Of a stretch of 64,000 nucleotides of DNA, positions 12,401 through 22,675 are shown one piece after another (position 1 is the first letter of the stretch; each line of letters starts with the position of its first letter). The DNA lies in contig CM040107.1 in assembly GCA_022496805.1 (NCBI GenBank), positions 7,770,501-7,834,500 on the forward strand. The letters are read 5' to 3'. This DNA is from Pohlia nutans. Its lineage: Eukaryota; Streptophyta; Bryopsida; Bryales; Mniaceae. Position numbers and translations under genes: made by a program. The notes under the pieces are model-generated. The model did not search any database. It was not told the origin of the DNA and saw nothing but the letters and a program-made list of their open reading frames with translations.

Positions 12401-14917
12401 CAACGAAGAATATGTTCGAGCTAATTTGGTAAGTCTTCAGTCTTTGTTTTCATGCCTTTCATCACAAGCATTCCAAGCTTTCTAGACTGCCAGCAAAGTC
12501 AGATGATCACCGGTACTTGGAGAAACTTGCATGTTCTCCTTCTTAGTTTCGTCAGAAGTCCATTAGAGCTCCTGATCTCAAAGGCTGTACAACTGTTCCA
12601 TAGCGCAAACCAGGTCTTGAAGTGACTAGGTGCAGTCATCAAATTAGAGTTTGTGATTGTTCTCAATCATCACGCTTGAATTCGTGACTTTTTTTAGTCA
12701 TAGAGATGTCTGACCCATGTTAACCCATTCATTTTCGAGGACACTTGACAGCAACAGCTCATTCCTGTAAGCAATTTCTGTATACAATCGGTAACATTTT
12801 CCAAGTCCAGTCCTTCCTGCACGTCTTGCTCGTTGCCTTGCAGAAGCCCGTGAAATTGTGGTGATAACCCGACGACGTAGTAGATTCTAGCGATCGTGAG
12901 AGAAGCCTCATCAGTTGTCACTAATCATGCAGCACTAACTAGGGAATCTAACATCTCTGTGCAGGCCATTGAGCTAGAGAGAAGCCCAACTAGGGTTGAA
13001 ATTGAAAGGGAGCTTGCACGGGTCAAAAATGCCCTTCGAAGACTCATTCCCAGAAAAGAAACCTCCCCGAGTAGCCGAGTGTCTGATGCACAGCCAGAGC
13101 ACGACAGTGATTGGCGGAGATCCATTGAGAAGAACATTGAACGCATCATGTAGCACCTGCAGATTCCCGTTGTCACCCCCATGAAGGCAGCAAGTGCAAA
13201 GAACAGCTCTTACTCAGAGTCCACCGACACCGACACTTCACGAAAGCCAGATCACATTTAAGAAAGTATCATGCCACTACAGGTACAAGTATGATCTTGA
13301 TGTGTGTTGTCCTGCTCCTGTTATTACAGCTCCTGTTATTACAGCTTTTGCTTGGGCACTTCTTAAAATCTTGTGCCTTAGTTATAGGAAAATTCACTAT
13401 GCCAAGTTCGTGACTGTTTGTAGTCATTGATATGGAAAGAATGACCAGGCTTGACTAGATGCAGTCATGAAGTTCGAATTCGTGATTGATAATAGTAATG
13501 AAGTTAGAATATGTGACTTCTCACAGTCATCAATTTAGAATCTATTACTATCCACAGTCATAGAATTTGAATAAGTGACTGGAATGGTCAAGAAGGTGTG
13601 GCATTGTTGAACACATTTATAAACATTGCGAATGATTAAAAGCCATGACTGAGAGGATCCTTATTGACGTGTTGCCTCTGTACTCAACAGGGATTGCAGC
13701 AAGCAGGGGAGTGCGAATCGCAGCCTCCAGATCCGGATAAGGCAGAGGACATTCCTGCAGTAGGTAATGTGAAGGACTCACATCCGTCGGGAAATTCGAG
13801 CAACCCTGCAGGAGGCACTCCGGATTGTGGTACAGTGACCGTGGCAGAGTCAGGAGAACGTGCCCTAGTTGTGTACTCAACTCGGAATTTGAGGGCTTCC
13901 AAGCCTGCAAAAGAGGACACTCGCACCCAGAAGAAAATGCGTTTGACAGAGGTTGAGAAGCTGAAGAAAGACCACGATGACACAAAGAAGCAAAGGGCAC
14001 TCCAGGGGAGCAAAGAGAAAGCTGAAAAGAGCAAAGAAGCCAACATTGACAGTCAGTAGAACGCAAAAGGGAAGAGGAAGAGAAACATGAACGCACCGGT
14101 AAGTGAACATGTAAGTGTCGGCAGCCTTGTATTTTCACAGGTTTTTCTCTGAAAGCACCAATTCAGTGATTTAGTCCCAAGTGATCCCTGTTTTGTGTGT
14201 TTTTTATTTTTATAGGTTGTACAAGAAACCGAGGACCCGGATTTAAAGAAGGGTGACCCTGTGAGACTCAAGCAAAACATGAACGCACTGATAAGTGAAC
14301 ATGTAAGTGCCATGAGCCACTTCCTGGAATGTTGTGCCTTAGTGATTTAGAAATTCATTATGCCAAGTTCGTGACTGTTTGTAGTCATTCATATGGAACG
14401 AGTGACCAGGCTTGACTAGATTCAGTCATTCAGTTAGAATACGTGACTGATATTAGTAATGACGTTAGAATATGTGACTTCTCACAGTCATAGAATTTGA
14501 ATAAGTGCCATGAGCCTTGGAGAAGTACATCTTTGTATCAAAGCAGCAATTTAGTCCCTACTAATCCTTGTTTTGTGTTTTTTTTTATTATTATAGGTTG
14601 TACAAGAAGGTGAGGATCCGGAGTTCAAGAAGGAAGACCCTGTGAGACTCAAGGGAATTGAAGAAGGGGAGGAGGATAAAGTTGTGGCACTCGGGAAAGT
14701 GCAGAATGTAGCTGGGGCTTCTCTACACGGGAAAACCATAATTGCAGGAACCGTGTCTGTAGAAGTGCAGAAAAGCCTAGATGACGACTACAGTTTGTTT
14801 GCACCCGTAGATCTAGATAATCCACCCGTGACCTTGGTAGGACAAGCAGTAGGGCACTTTGTACTGTGGCCCACAGAGTTCATGGACATTGATCTGTCCT
14901 TCTCCCAAGCAGTTTAG
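9459..14917 (+). pseudogene. TnpA-like (Ptta/En-Spm, DUF8039-type) protein gene, damaged
   Basis: In CACTA elements the second gene encodes a protein that binds subterminal repeats and supports transposition. Segments on the plus strand: 9459-9810 starting METPTNAAEAPS and including TEYERLRHENLRINSIKLQE, an N-terminal signature of this family; 10022-10303, basic then acidic (RRSKRLIKPPPKARR); 11821-12219 and onward, a helical core (FEYHWGLGKVTEEAF, then RYQLKKRMQEG) as in plant En/Spm proteins; 12896-13150 and 13664-14059, charged coiled-coil stretches; 14642-14917 with VALGKVQNV, HGKTIIAG and VGQAVGHFVLWP, matching the C-terminal DUF8039-like domain. In-frame stops at 9537-9539 and 12217-12219 suggest inactivation unless spliced out. 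Telo-box-like AAACCCTAG and TTTAGGGTTTT lie just after the first exon (9818-9870). Confidence 0.65.
13389..14660 (+). repeat. internal duplications in the TnpA-like gene
   Basis: The intron block AATTCACTATGCCAAGTTCG plus following GTGACT dyads at 13389-13570 recurs at 14353-14510. The exon start TATAG|GTTGTACAAGA at about 14211 recurs at about 14592, followed in both by similar coding sequence (EDPDLKKGDPVRL and EDPEFKKEDPVRL). Repeated local duplication has therefore copied exon and intron material about 380 and 960 bp downstream. Confidence 0.75.
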
Positions 14918-15190
14918 ACTGATCGAGTTCCAGGTGCAGTGCATCCTGTTTCAGCACCGAATTTTCTATTTCAATGAAATGCGTGAAAATCATTTGCATG
15001 ACCTGACGCAGTGCTCACAACCGCACGGTTGACTTGTAATAGTCAACAGATCTCATTATCACCCTAATCTGAAACTGAAATCTATGACTAGTCCTAGTCA
15101 GATGCTTCCGATTTAATATTGAAATTTGACTCCCAGTAGTGAAAGAAACGAGTATACAAGGACTCCATGCAGTCAGTAGATGATGTGGGT

Positions 15191-15900
15191 GACTATGTGT
15201 AGTGAAGCATATTTGACTTTACAGCGTCGTATTATCTCACATGTGTGTATGATGCAATACAGTCACAACCACATCACTATACGTAGTGATCAAACCATAG
15301 CTATATTCTCTAATACCTTACTATAATTAGTCATGTCCATCTCATGATTTTAGCATTGGAGACTATGTATAGTCACTTCAATGTGGCTCTACAGAGTCGT
15401 ATTATCCCAAGTCTATGTGTGACTTAAAACAGTCACCACCACAGTACTATGCGCAGTGATAAAACCGTTGATCCAGTCAAGAATATCTCACTACAATTAG
15501 TCATAGCATTCAGAAGCGATTTCAGTATTCGTGACTATGGGTAGTCCAATAGATGTGACTCCAAAGAGTCCTATTCTCCCAACTCAATGTATGACGCATT
15601 TCAGTCATCATCTCACTACTATGCGTAGTGATAAAACCAGTCATGTATTGACTGATACCTCACTACAATTCGTCATATCATTCAGAAGCTATTTCAGTAT
15701 TTGTGACTATGGGGTGTCAAATAGATGTGACTCCAAAGAGTCGTATTCTTCCAACTCAATGTATGACTCAATTGAGTCACCAGCTCACTACTATGCGTAG
15801 TGATAAAACCTGTCATGTATTGACTCATACCTCACTAAAAATAGTCATGCCAATCAGTCGTTATTTGCATATAGATGACTACGTGTAGTCATGAATGTAT
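15191..15900. repeat. 172-bp tandem repeat in the CACTA right subterminal region
   Basis: GTGACTATG...-type units start near 15191, 15361, 15533, 15705 and 15877, a period of 170-172 bp. Each unit carries GACTATGNGTAGTC, TGACTCCAAAGAGTC, TGACNCANTTNAGTCA and CTACTATGCGTAGTG dyads. The regular array near the end fits clustered binding sites for the element's own TnpA. Confidence 0.85.
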
Positions 15901-16097
15901 GACTATAGAGTCATAGGATCCCAAGTCCCACTGCAGGTCCCGTTTTGAGGTCCCAAAACACTGTGGGAACGCAACATTGGGAACAAGAACTGTCCGATAT
16001 GACCCCCAGTCAGATTGTCCGAAGCGACTAAGTCGAAATGACTACAAACAGTGCTAGTCACATTTTGGTTTATGCCCTATTGTAGTCATAAAACCTA

Positions 16098-16125
16098 GTC
16101 ACATTGGGCTGGTTTTCTTGTAGTG
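16098..16125 (-). repeat. CACTA right terminal inverted repeat
   Basis: Reverse complement of the 28-bp left terminus; followed directly by the AAT target duplication at 16126-16128. Confidence 0.95.
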
Positions 16126-16316
16126 AATCAAATACTAGAAGTTTTAAAGTTTCTTCTACAACAAATCAAATACTACAAATTTTAGGGTTTCATCTACAAC
16201 AAATCAAGTACTGCAAGTTTTAGGGTTTCTTCCACAACAAATCAAATACTAGAAGTTTTAGAGTTTCTTCCACAACAACTCAAATACTACAAGTTTTAGG
16301 GTTTCTTCCACAACAA
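16126..16316. repeat. 38-bp minisatellite, right part
   Basis: Five further units of the array seen at 901-1010, including variants TACTAGAAGTTTTAAAGTTT and TACTACAAGTTTTAGGGTTT. The register is continuous with the left part once the CACTA element and one AAT are removed. Confidence 0.9.
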
Positions 16317-17840
16317 CACCTTCTTCATAGTGTCATACAAGATGCCTTTGAAATCCACTAACACCAGTTTCTGCATCAAATTTCCCCCCTCCCTCCGTCC
16401 TTGACCTCGCCGGCGTCGCCACCACGCTTCCAAAGCCACGTAGCATCCTCACTTGTCTCTACTTAGAGAGAAAAAGGGAAACAATCACTCTAAAAATAGA
16501 TGTCAACACTCTTGAAAACCTCTACACTCTAAACTCTAACTTCTTGGAAAACTGAAAGAAAAAATGAGCTTTGTGCAGCCTTTAATTCCAATTAAAGGTC
16601 TTATGACCTAACTTTGGCTGCGGCACCTAACCCTAGCCGCCTCTGTTCATCCAGTGAACTCGATGAAAATCATCCCAGTCGATGTTTGCAGTCACACATG
16701 GACGTCATCTTAGACGTCTTCATGGACGTCATCTTAGACATTTTCATGGACAGCTGGATGTCATCATTGATGTCCTTCCAAACATTCCAATGTTGGCTAG
16801 TGACTATAATTTTTGAATTCATATTGCACTCAGATAAACTTAAAGACTTCATATTACGGAGACATTTTTTTTTTCTAAAATTGTTTTACTTGTCTAAAAT
16901 TTGTTAAAAGAATTTTTTTCAAGTTTCTAATCAAATAAAATCTGATACAAGCACAATTTTATTTTTAGCCAAATAAAACATCTTCCACTTGCGTCTAAAT
17001 GCTTTTAAGTATATTAAGAAATATGAAGTTTTTGAAAGTACCTAAGTTTTTTTTTCGAAAAACATTGTAATGAACATGATGAAAGTTCGATGATGAGTAC
17101 GAGTGTTTGCATGGTATGGTTCATCAACTTGTTTGTCAAAATGCAAAACTTTGCTCCTCTTTTTAATTTTTTAGAACTTCATACATAGAAATTGATGGTA
17201 GAAGTAAAAAAAATTGAACTACTACAACTAAGTGATGTCAAATACCAATGCCAAAGAAAAAGGTGAAAAATAACAAACATGCAGTGCAAATTGTTGTTTA
17301 TTTAAAACATTAGTGCCTTGTTGTAGTACAAAAATTCGTAGCTTCCATTGATTTCAGTGCGTTTAAATGAGACCTGCACGAGGATGGGACTCCGAATCTT
17401 TTAGATGTCGTCTTATGTGAAGAACAACCATCCGCCATCCGAATAACCATTGCGACGGGGGCGGTCGACCTCGCCGTTGGACATAGGCGTCCAACCTGTC
17501 CGTCCGTCCGTCCGACTGTCCGATCGGGCCGTCCGCCGTTATTTACTTGGAAATGCTATTATCTGAGTAGTGAGCAGTGAGCAGAGATTTGGAGGAAAAT
17601 TTCAGGGTTTTGGTTTTTGAAGCACCTCCTATTACCGCGGATTTGTGGGCTAGTATTTAGATATTTCTAGTAAATATTTAGGGGCGTGGGCCTATAGCCG
17701 TGGTTTAAGGGTGTCATTTAGGTATGTTTAGGAAATTTTTTAGCTTCAAGACATTGGAATCATTAAAGGAAAAATTGGAAAATTTTCAAAATTTGGGTTT
17801 AGGTAAAATGGAAGGAGTATAGAATTTGAAAGCCCTTATA
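16317..17840. other. intergenic, no gene recognised
   Basis: Contains imperfect GACGTCATCTTAGAC repeats (16697-16770), long A/T runs, and a (CCGT)n-like patch (17497-17530). No coding signature was recognised. Confidence 0.5.
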
Positions 17841-18125
17841 TTTGTGGATTCATACTGGTCCTACCAGTCCTATCCCTAATCCTAGGTTCTAGCTAATAGT
17901 TGTTGTCGCCATTGCAGTCGTATATGGCGACAACAACTAGTGGTGCTTCCGCTCCTGGTGGTGGTGGTAAAATAGGAGTACAAAATTTACAAGTGTGAAG
18001 ATTAGAGTCTTTATACTGGTCCTACCAGTTCTATCCCTGATCCAACGCTCTAGCCACTAGTTGCTGTCGCCATTGCCGTCGTAGATGCCGGTGCTACTGG
18101 TGTTGCTTCTACTCCTGGTGGTGGT
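17841..18125. repeat. ~163-bp tandem duplication at the 3' end of the coiled-coil gene
   Basis: TATACTGGTCCTACCAGTCC... at about 17850 recurs at about 18013, each followed by AGTTGNTGTCGCCATTGC and CTCCTGGTGGTGGT. The second copy overlaps the 3' end of the minus-strand reading frame ending at 18050, so the terminal coding segment and 3' flank have been duplicated. Confidence 0.75.
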
Positions 18126-20678
18126 ACCGTGGATAGGTCATCACCGGACAGCACTAGTGGTACAGCAGTAATGCGTCCTGCTGGTGGGCTCAAAAACGGT
18201 AGAATAGGCCTGAGATTAAGTCTGGGATTATATCCAGCAACTAGCCGTGTGAAAGGGTTAGGGTCAAGTGGACCTCCTTCCTCCGTATCAGACCCAATAC
18301 ATGAAGTAGGGCAAGAAGCCGAGAAAGACACGGTCATTGTGCCCTCCTGGTACTCTCGAACGTCTAACATCAGCTTCTGGTCCTCCTCCTTTCCATGCTC
18401 ATCCTCCGACCAATGTACAAAAAACGGATAGGCTTCAGCAAAATGTATGAGGTACTTGGACATCATGGCGTGGTCCTTAGCATAGGCCCGAGTCTCGTCC
18501 TCGACTTGCTTCTTGGAAGTGGTCACAAGGTGCCTGGTCAGTCCCCTCGATGCCGGAGTAGAGCTGGCCTCAACTAAATCCACACGCCGTCGAAGCTGCT
18601 GGTTCTCTAGGGCTATCATGTCAAAGTCCCTGAATGTGGCGCTCATCCTGGCCTCCAACTCTAGCCGCCGTGTCTTTACCTCCTCAGCCTGTATCCACTT
18701 CTCAGCCCACTCCTGTCACTTCTTCTTCTAGTGTTCGACGATGAGTGCTGCCAACTGCTGCTTGGTCTTGGACCAGCCTCCCTCCAGCGTGGCACACTGC
18801 TGCTGGTTGTAATGGATTTGAGTAGTCAACTCCCTGACCTGCCTCTCAAGGCCAAGCTTGGCGCTGACCAACTCTTCATAGCTTGGATTAGATTGGTCCT
18901 CCTGGACTTGTAGCTCCTGCATCTGTTTAATGGCATGAGCTAGTACGACGTGTAACTGTTGGACCATCTGCTCGAGATTCGAATTGGTGACCCTGCTCTG
19001 GACCCTTGCAGCCACTTCTGCTGGCCCTCCTGAATCCCGTGTTGTCATTGCCTCTACCTGATCTGTGGAGATCTCCATAGGCGGCTCCTCAACCTCGCCC
19101 CCTTGGACCTTTGGACCTACTTCTTCTGGCCCTCCCGACTCCGGTCTTGTCGTTGCCTCCACCTCTTCTCTGGAGATCTCCATAGCCAGCTCCTCAACCT
19201 GGCCCCCTTGTTGCTCCATCGGGCCCTGCTCCTGTTGATTATCCTCTGAAATCTGCTACTCCTGAATCGCCAAGACAAGTTTTTCCAATTTGTTGGCACC
19301 TGCAGGGTTGAACTCTGCTTGAGCCTGCGGCTCAATAAGAGGTCGAGCTTGTCCTGCCCTCCATCTCGTGTGCCTCTGAGTAGGCCGAATCTGGCGCGTG
19401 ACCTTCCCCTTTGGAGTTCTTTCCACTCCGGAAGTAACGGCTCGTCTCTCCAAGTCCTCCTTCTCCTTGGTGTCAAGCGAGTTCGAGGTACTATCTCTGT
19501 ACTTAGGGGGATTAGCAGCCCTCCGCAGCCCTTTTAAAATACCTCCGGTCTCTCTCCGTGCAACTGGTGACATCTCTTGTCTCCTCTTCCCCGTCCTCTT
19601 CGGCTGGATTATGTCATCTGTAGATGAAGAGTGGAGGTTTATGACGATCAGTTTTGACGGCGAACAAGACTGTTGTTCAATGTTTGCTCCCTGGTCCCCC
19701 TCCGGCTGAGCCAGGTGAGTGTCATACGCCCCTTGGGAGCCCCTTCCACTGGCCACGTCTAGTGGCAGTTCTCCTGGAGGGCGTACTGGCGTCGTATTTG
19801 GTGGTCCCGCACTGCCATCAAACTGCTCACTTGAACTCACCTCCTTTGGCTCCGGATCACAATATTCCTCTTCGTCAAGAAACCAGTTTCTCTGCCCCCT
19901 TGATTACCCTGTAGTCGCTAGTATGCACCCGGATGAGCATCCTTCTAACACTAGAGAGGATAAGAGGCGCCCAGTTTTAATCCCCCTGCCTGTCCGCCTG
20001 GTAAATGTTCTCTAAAAGCTCTGTGCTAGCGTAGTTGGACTTCTTCTTGACACACATAATCTCTATCAAGGCCCTCACTCTATCCTGGTACACGGAGTCG
20101 AAGTCCTTGACCCTGGTCCTGTCTCTGTTGTGGTCTGCCTTGCTCGAGCCATACATAGAGATATACTTGGGGTCCAGGTCCTTGCTGGTCTTAGGAACAA
20201 TAGATATTTTGGTTCCTTCTATGCCAAGTGCCTGCTGTACAGTCCAAGCTGTAATCTCTATGGGTACACTTCGCACATTAGCTCGAATTGGCATAGTATA
20301 CTCTATCTTTTCACACTTGTAGTACTGAAACCCCTCTATCAAATTTGACACTAGCTTCGTGCGTGGTGTGGGCCAAGTGTACTCATAAAATGCCCCCAGA
20401 CTAACCTGCTCTGCCCATGCATCATCCTTGAGGTCCCTCCATGCCTGCCAGTGCTTAAATGGAAGAAATCTCAGTTGGATAGATTTGTTTACTTTTCTTT
20501 CTACCATGATCTTCTTTGGGAGCCTAGCGATGGTGCAAGTGAACTTCCTCCAGACAGGCCTCCCTGGTGTTGCACTGTTCGGTCTTGGTCTCCCTTCGAC
20601 TTGCTTCTCCCGATCACCAACAGCCGCCTCTTGTGTAGCCTCTGGATGGTCGTCCTCATTAAGCTCTATTACTTCCAT
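18050..20678 (-). pseudogene. plant transposon-associated coiled-coil protein, copy 1 (decayed)
   Basis: Segment 20678-19977 encodes a globular region (FTCTIARLPKKIMVER, LSLGAFYEYTW-like VSLGAFYEYTW, TAWTVQQALGIEG). Segment 19840-18050 is a single frame interrupted by stops near 19256, 18728 and 18713. It is rich in Pro, Arg and Ser, then strongly coiled-coil (LEQMVQQLHVVLAHAIKQMQ), and ends AEAYPFFVHWSEDEHGKEED and a Pro/Ala/Thr tail. A 35-residue duplication encodes GGQVEELAMEIS and GGEVEEPPMEIS (about 19010-19215). The layout resembles plant proteins annotated as putative plant transposon protein or gag-like, and is shared with 32029-34623. The first and second segments are in different frames, so an intron or frameshift lies between them. 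Function unknown. Confidence 0.5.
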
Positions 20679-20789
20679 CTCATCTTGGTGGCTAAGTACA
20701 ACTGGCCGGGCGCACCTAAACCCGAAGTTGCTAAAAGGCTAAAACAACGCTTGTTCAAAGCTCAGCCTCCGTTGATACATGCTTAAGGC

Positions 20790-21470
20790 TATGGTGGAAG
20801 CAATGATCACCAGGAGCACGACGACAATGGCCAGGCAGCCAGGGCCCATACGACGACCAGAGAGAACAACACAAACCTGGACGGTCAAAGAGGAGGACCA
20901 ATAAGACAAGGGTTTTGGGGCCAACACCGGCTCGGTACAAGGACGAAGGATTATGGAAAGACAAGGGGCAAGTCGAACACAAGGACAAGGGAAATCACCA
21001 CGAGCACAACAACAAATGTGGTTCCCAAAAGAGTATGGCCGGTACTGGGTGGGTGCAATTGCAAGTGTTAACAGAAAGACAGCGTCCAGGGCGAACACAA
21101 CGACCAGGGATATTCACTACAAAGACGACGATAAGAGTGGTTTTCAGAAGGTGATGGTGAAGAGCGTGGCCAGTACCGGCCAGGGTTCACACAACGACAA
21201 TGGTGATCACTACAAGAAAGAGGGTCGAAGTGGTTTGCAGAAGATAATGGAGAAGAGGATGGCAACGAGTACTGGCTAGGGGCAACGGCGAGGGTACATA
21301 CAACGACAATGATGAACACTACAAGTAGAATCAAAATAGCTACTAGAAGATCAAAATGGCTACCAGAAGACAATGGCAAAGAGGGTAGGTGGTACCGGCT
21401 GGAGGTATGACAATGGCGAACAGTAGAAGCAGGGACATGGCGAACACTAGTAGCAGGGATATCTAAATGA
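20790..21470. repeat. degenerate CGAACACAACGACCAGGG-type repeats
   Basis: Imperfect repeats of phrases such as GGGCGAACACAACGACCAGG, GGCCGGTACTGG and GTGGTTTNCAGAAGATAATGG at spacings of roughly 95-150 bp. The same phrases recur at 23740-24140, 25770-25850, 26930-27000 and 30498-30830, so they form a dispersed family around locus A. Confidence 0.6.
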
Positions 21471-21599
21471 ACATGACGATGAGGAAGATCACACAGCGTG
21501 GGCGAATAGGACAATCATTAAAGAGGCGGACGATGACGGTGGCCAGGGCAACAACAAGCAAGAAGATCAAAATGAAGACGACGACCAAGGTATTTAAAT

Positions 21600-21985
21600 A
21601 GGCAGGGCGAACTCTAACCCGCCGCCAAGGCCATGCGGCCATGGCCAGGACAATGGCCAGGGTCATGGCTAGGGTCATGGCAAGGACCTTGTTCATAAAC
21701 ATGGCCAGGGCCGTGGCCAAGTCATGATAGGGGAAACACGACCCAGACAAACACGAGGGCCATGGCTAGGAAAAAAAAAGAAAACAAAAAAGAACTAAAA
21801 ATTAAAAAAATAAAAAATGTCAATTTGAGGATTGACCAGGGAAATGCACAACGGGAGTAGGCGATCACGAAATCAAGGGCCATGGTAATGGCCCAGGGTA
21901 ATGGCCATGGTTATGGCCAAGGCCTTGGCCAGGGTCATCGTCAGAGACACTGTCAAGGATTAAGGTTAGGGCTATGGCCAGGCCA
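21600..21985. repeat. GGCCATGGCC-type minisatellite
   Basis: Short repeats built from ATGGCCAGGGTCATGGC (for example 21630-21710 and 21880-21930), separated by an A-rich tract at 21765-21825. GGCCATGG is itself palindromic and is part of the motif found around locus A. Confidence 0.65.
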
Positions 21986-22675
21986 TTAACCAGCCGGGCT
22001 ATAATATCTACGTACGGGCTCTCATTAACTGTCTCTTCGTGTAGTTGATTGTGTCAAACATCCTGGTGGCTAAGTAGCATGCACCAAACACCTGTCCTTT
22101 GTTAATCAATCACCACTTTAATCAATGACCTAGTTAATCAATGTTCTACTCTCTCAATTACTTTCACACCATAGCTATATACAACAGCAAGGTAACTAAT
22201 TTCTTTATGGGCTGGATGGGTTAATTTTACAGGGCTCACCCCAACGCGCAACTGCCCTACAACATACAAAGTCAGAATGGTGTAATATGCAAAGAATGTA
22301 GAAGTCAAATGAAAATATAGAAACGATAAAATTGTACAATCAGTATGAGTCTACATCCAAAAGCAATGTCATCAACATATGTAAGCACCCTAAGATCATA
22401 GTATCTACGAAGTGCTGAAAAACACGAAGAATGGCTGGAGCCAGCAATGGCAAAGGCTGTTGCCAATGCTTCGGCATACACTAGCAGTCCTCGAGGTGAA
22501 TTGTCAGGGCTGTGCAGACTCTGCAACGACTCTTTCAGATTTAATCGGCGCTGTCGTAGTGGTGTGGGACTTGGCAAACTGCGAATCACAGAACTGTTGA
22601 AATATTAGAAAACTCTAAACCCATGTTGGTTTAATAACTTGCACACTTGATTTGCATTAAATAATCCCAACAAAC

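Larger units (their letters stand above)
1011..16125. mobile_element. complete CACTA (En/Spm) DNA transposon, 15.1 kb
   Basis: Both ends begin CACTACAAGAAAACCAGCCC and are identical for 28 bp in inverted orientation (1011-1038 and 16098-16125). The flanking triplet AAT is present at 1008-1010 and 16126-16128, the 3-bp target duplication expected of CACTA elements. Inside are a minus-strand TNP2 transposase gene (2164-6042) and a plus-strand TnpA-like gene (9459-14917). Subterminal regions are packed with GTGACT/AGTCAC dyads. Removing the element restores an uninterrupted 38-bp repeat array. The perfect ends imply a fairly recent insertion. The transposase exons look open, but the TnpA-like gene carries stops, so autonomy is uncertain. 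Confidence 0.95.
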
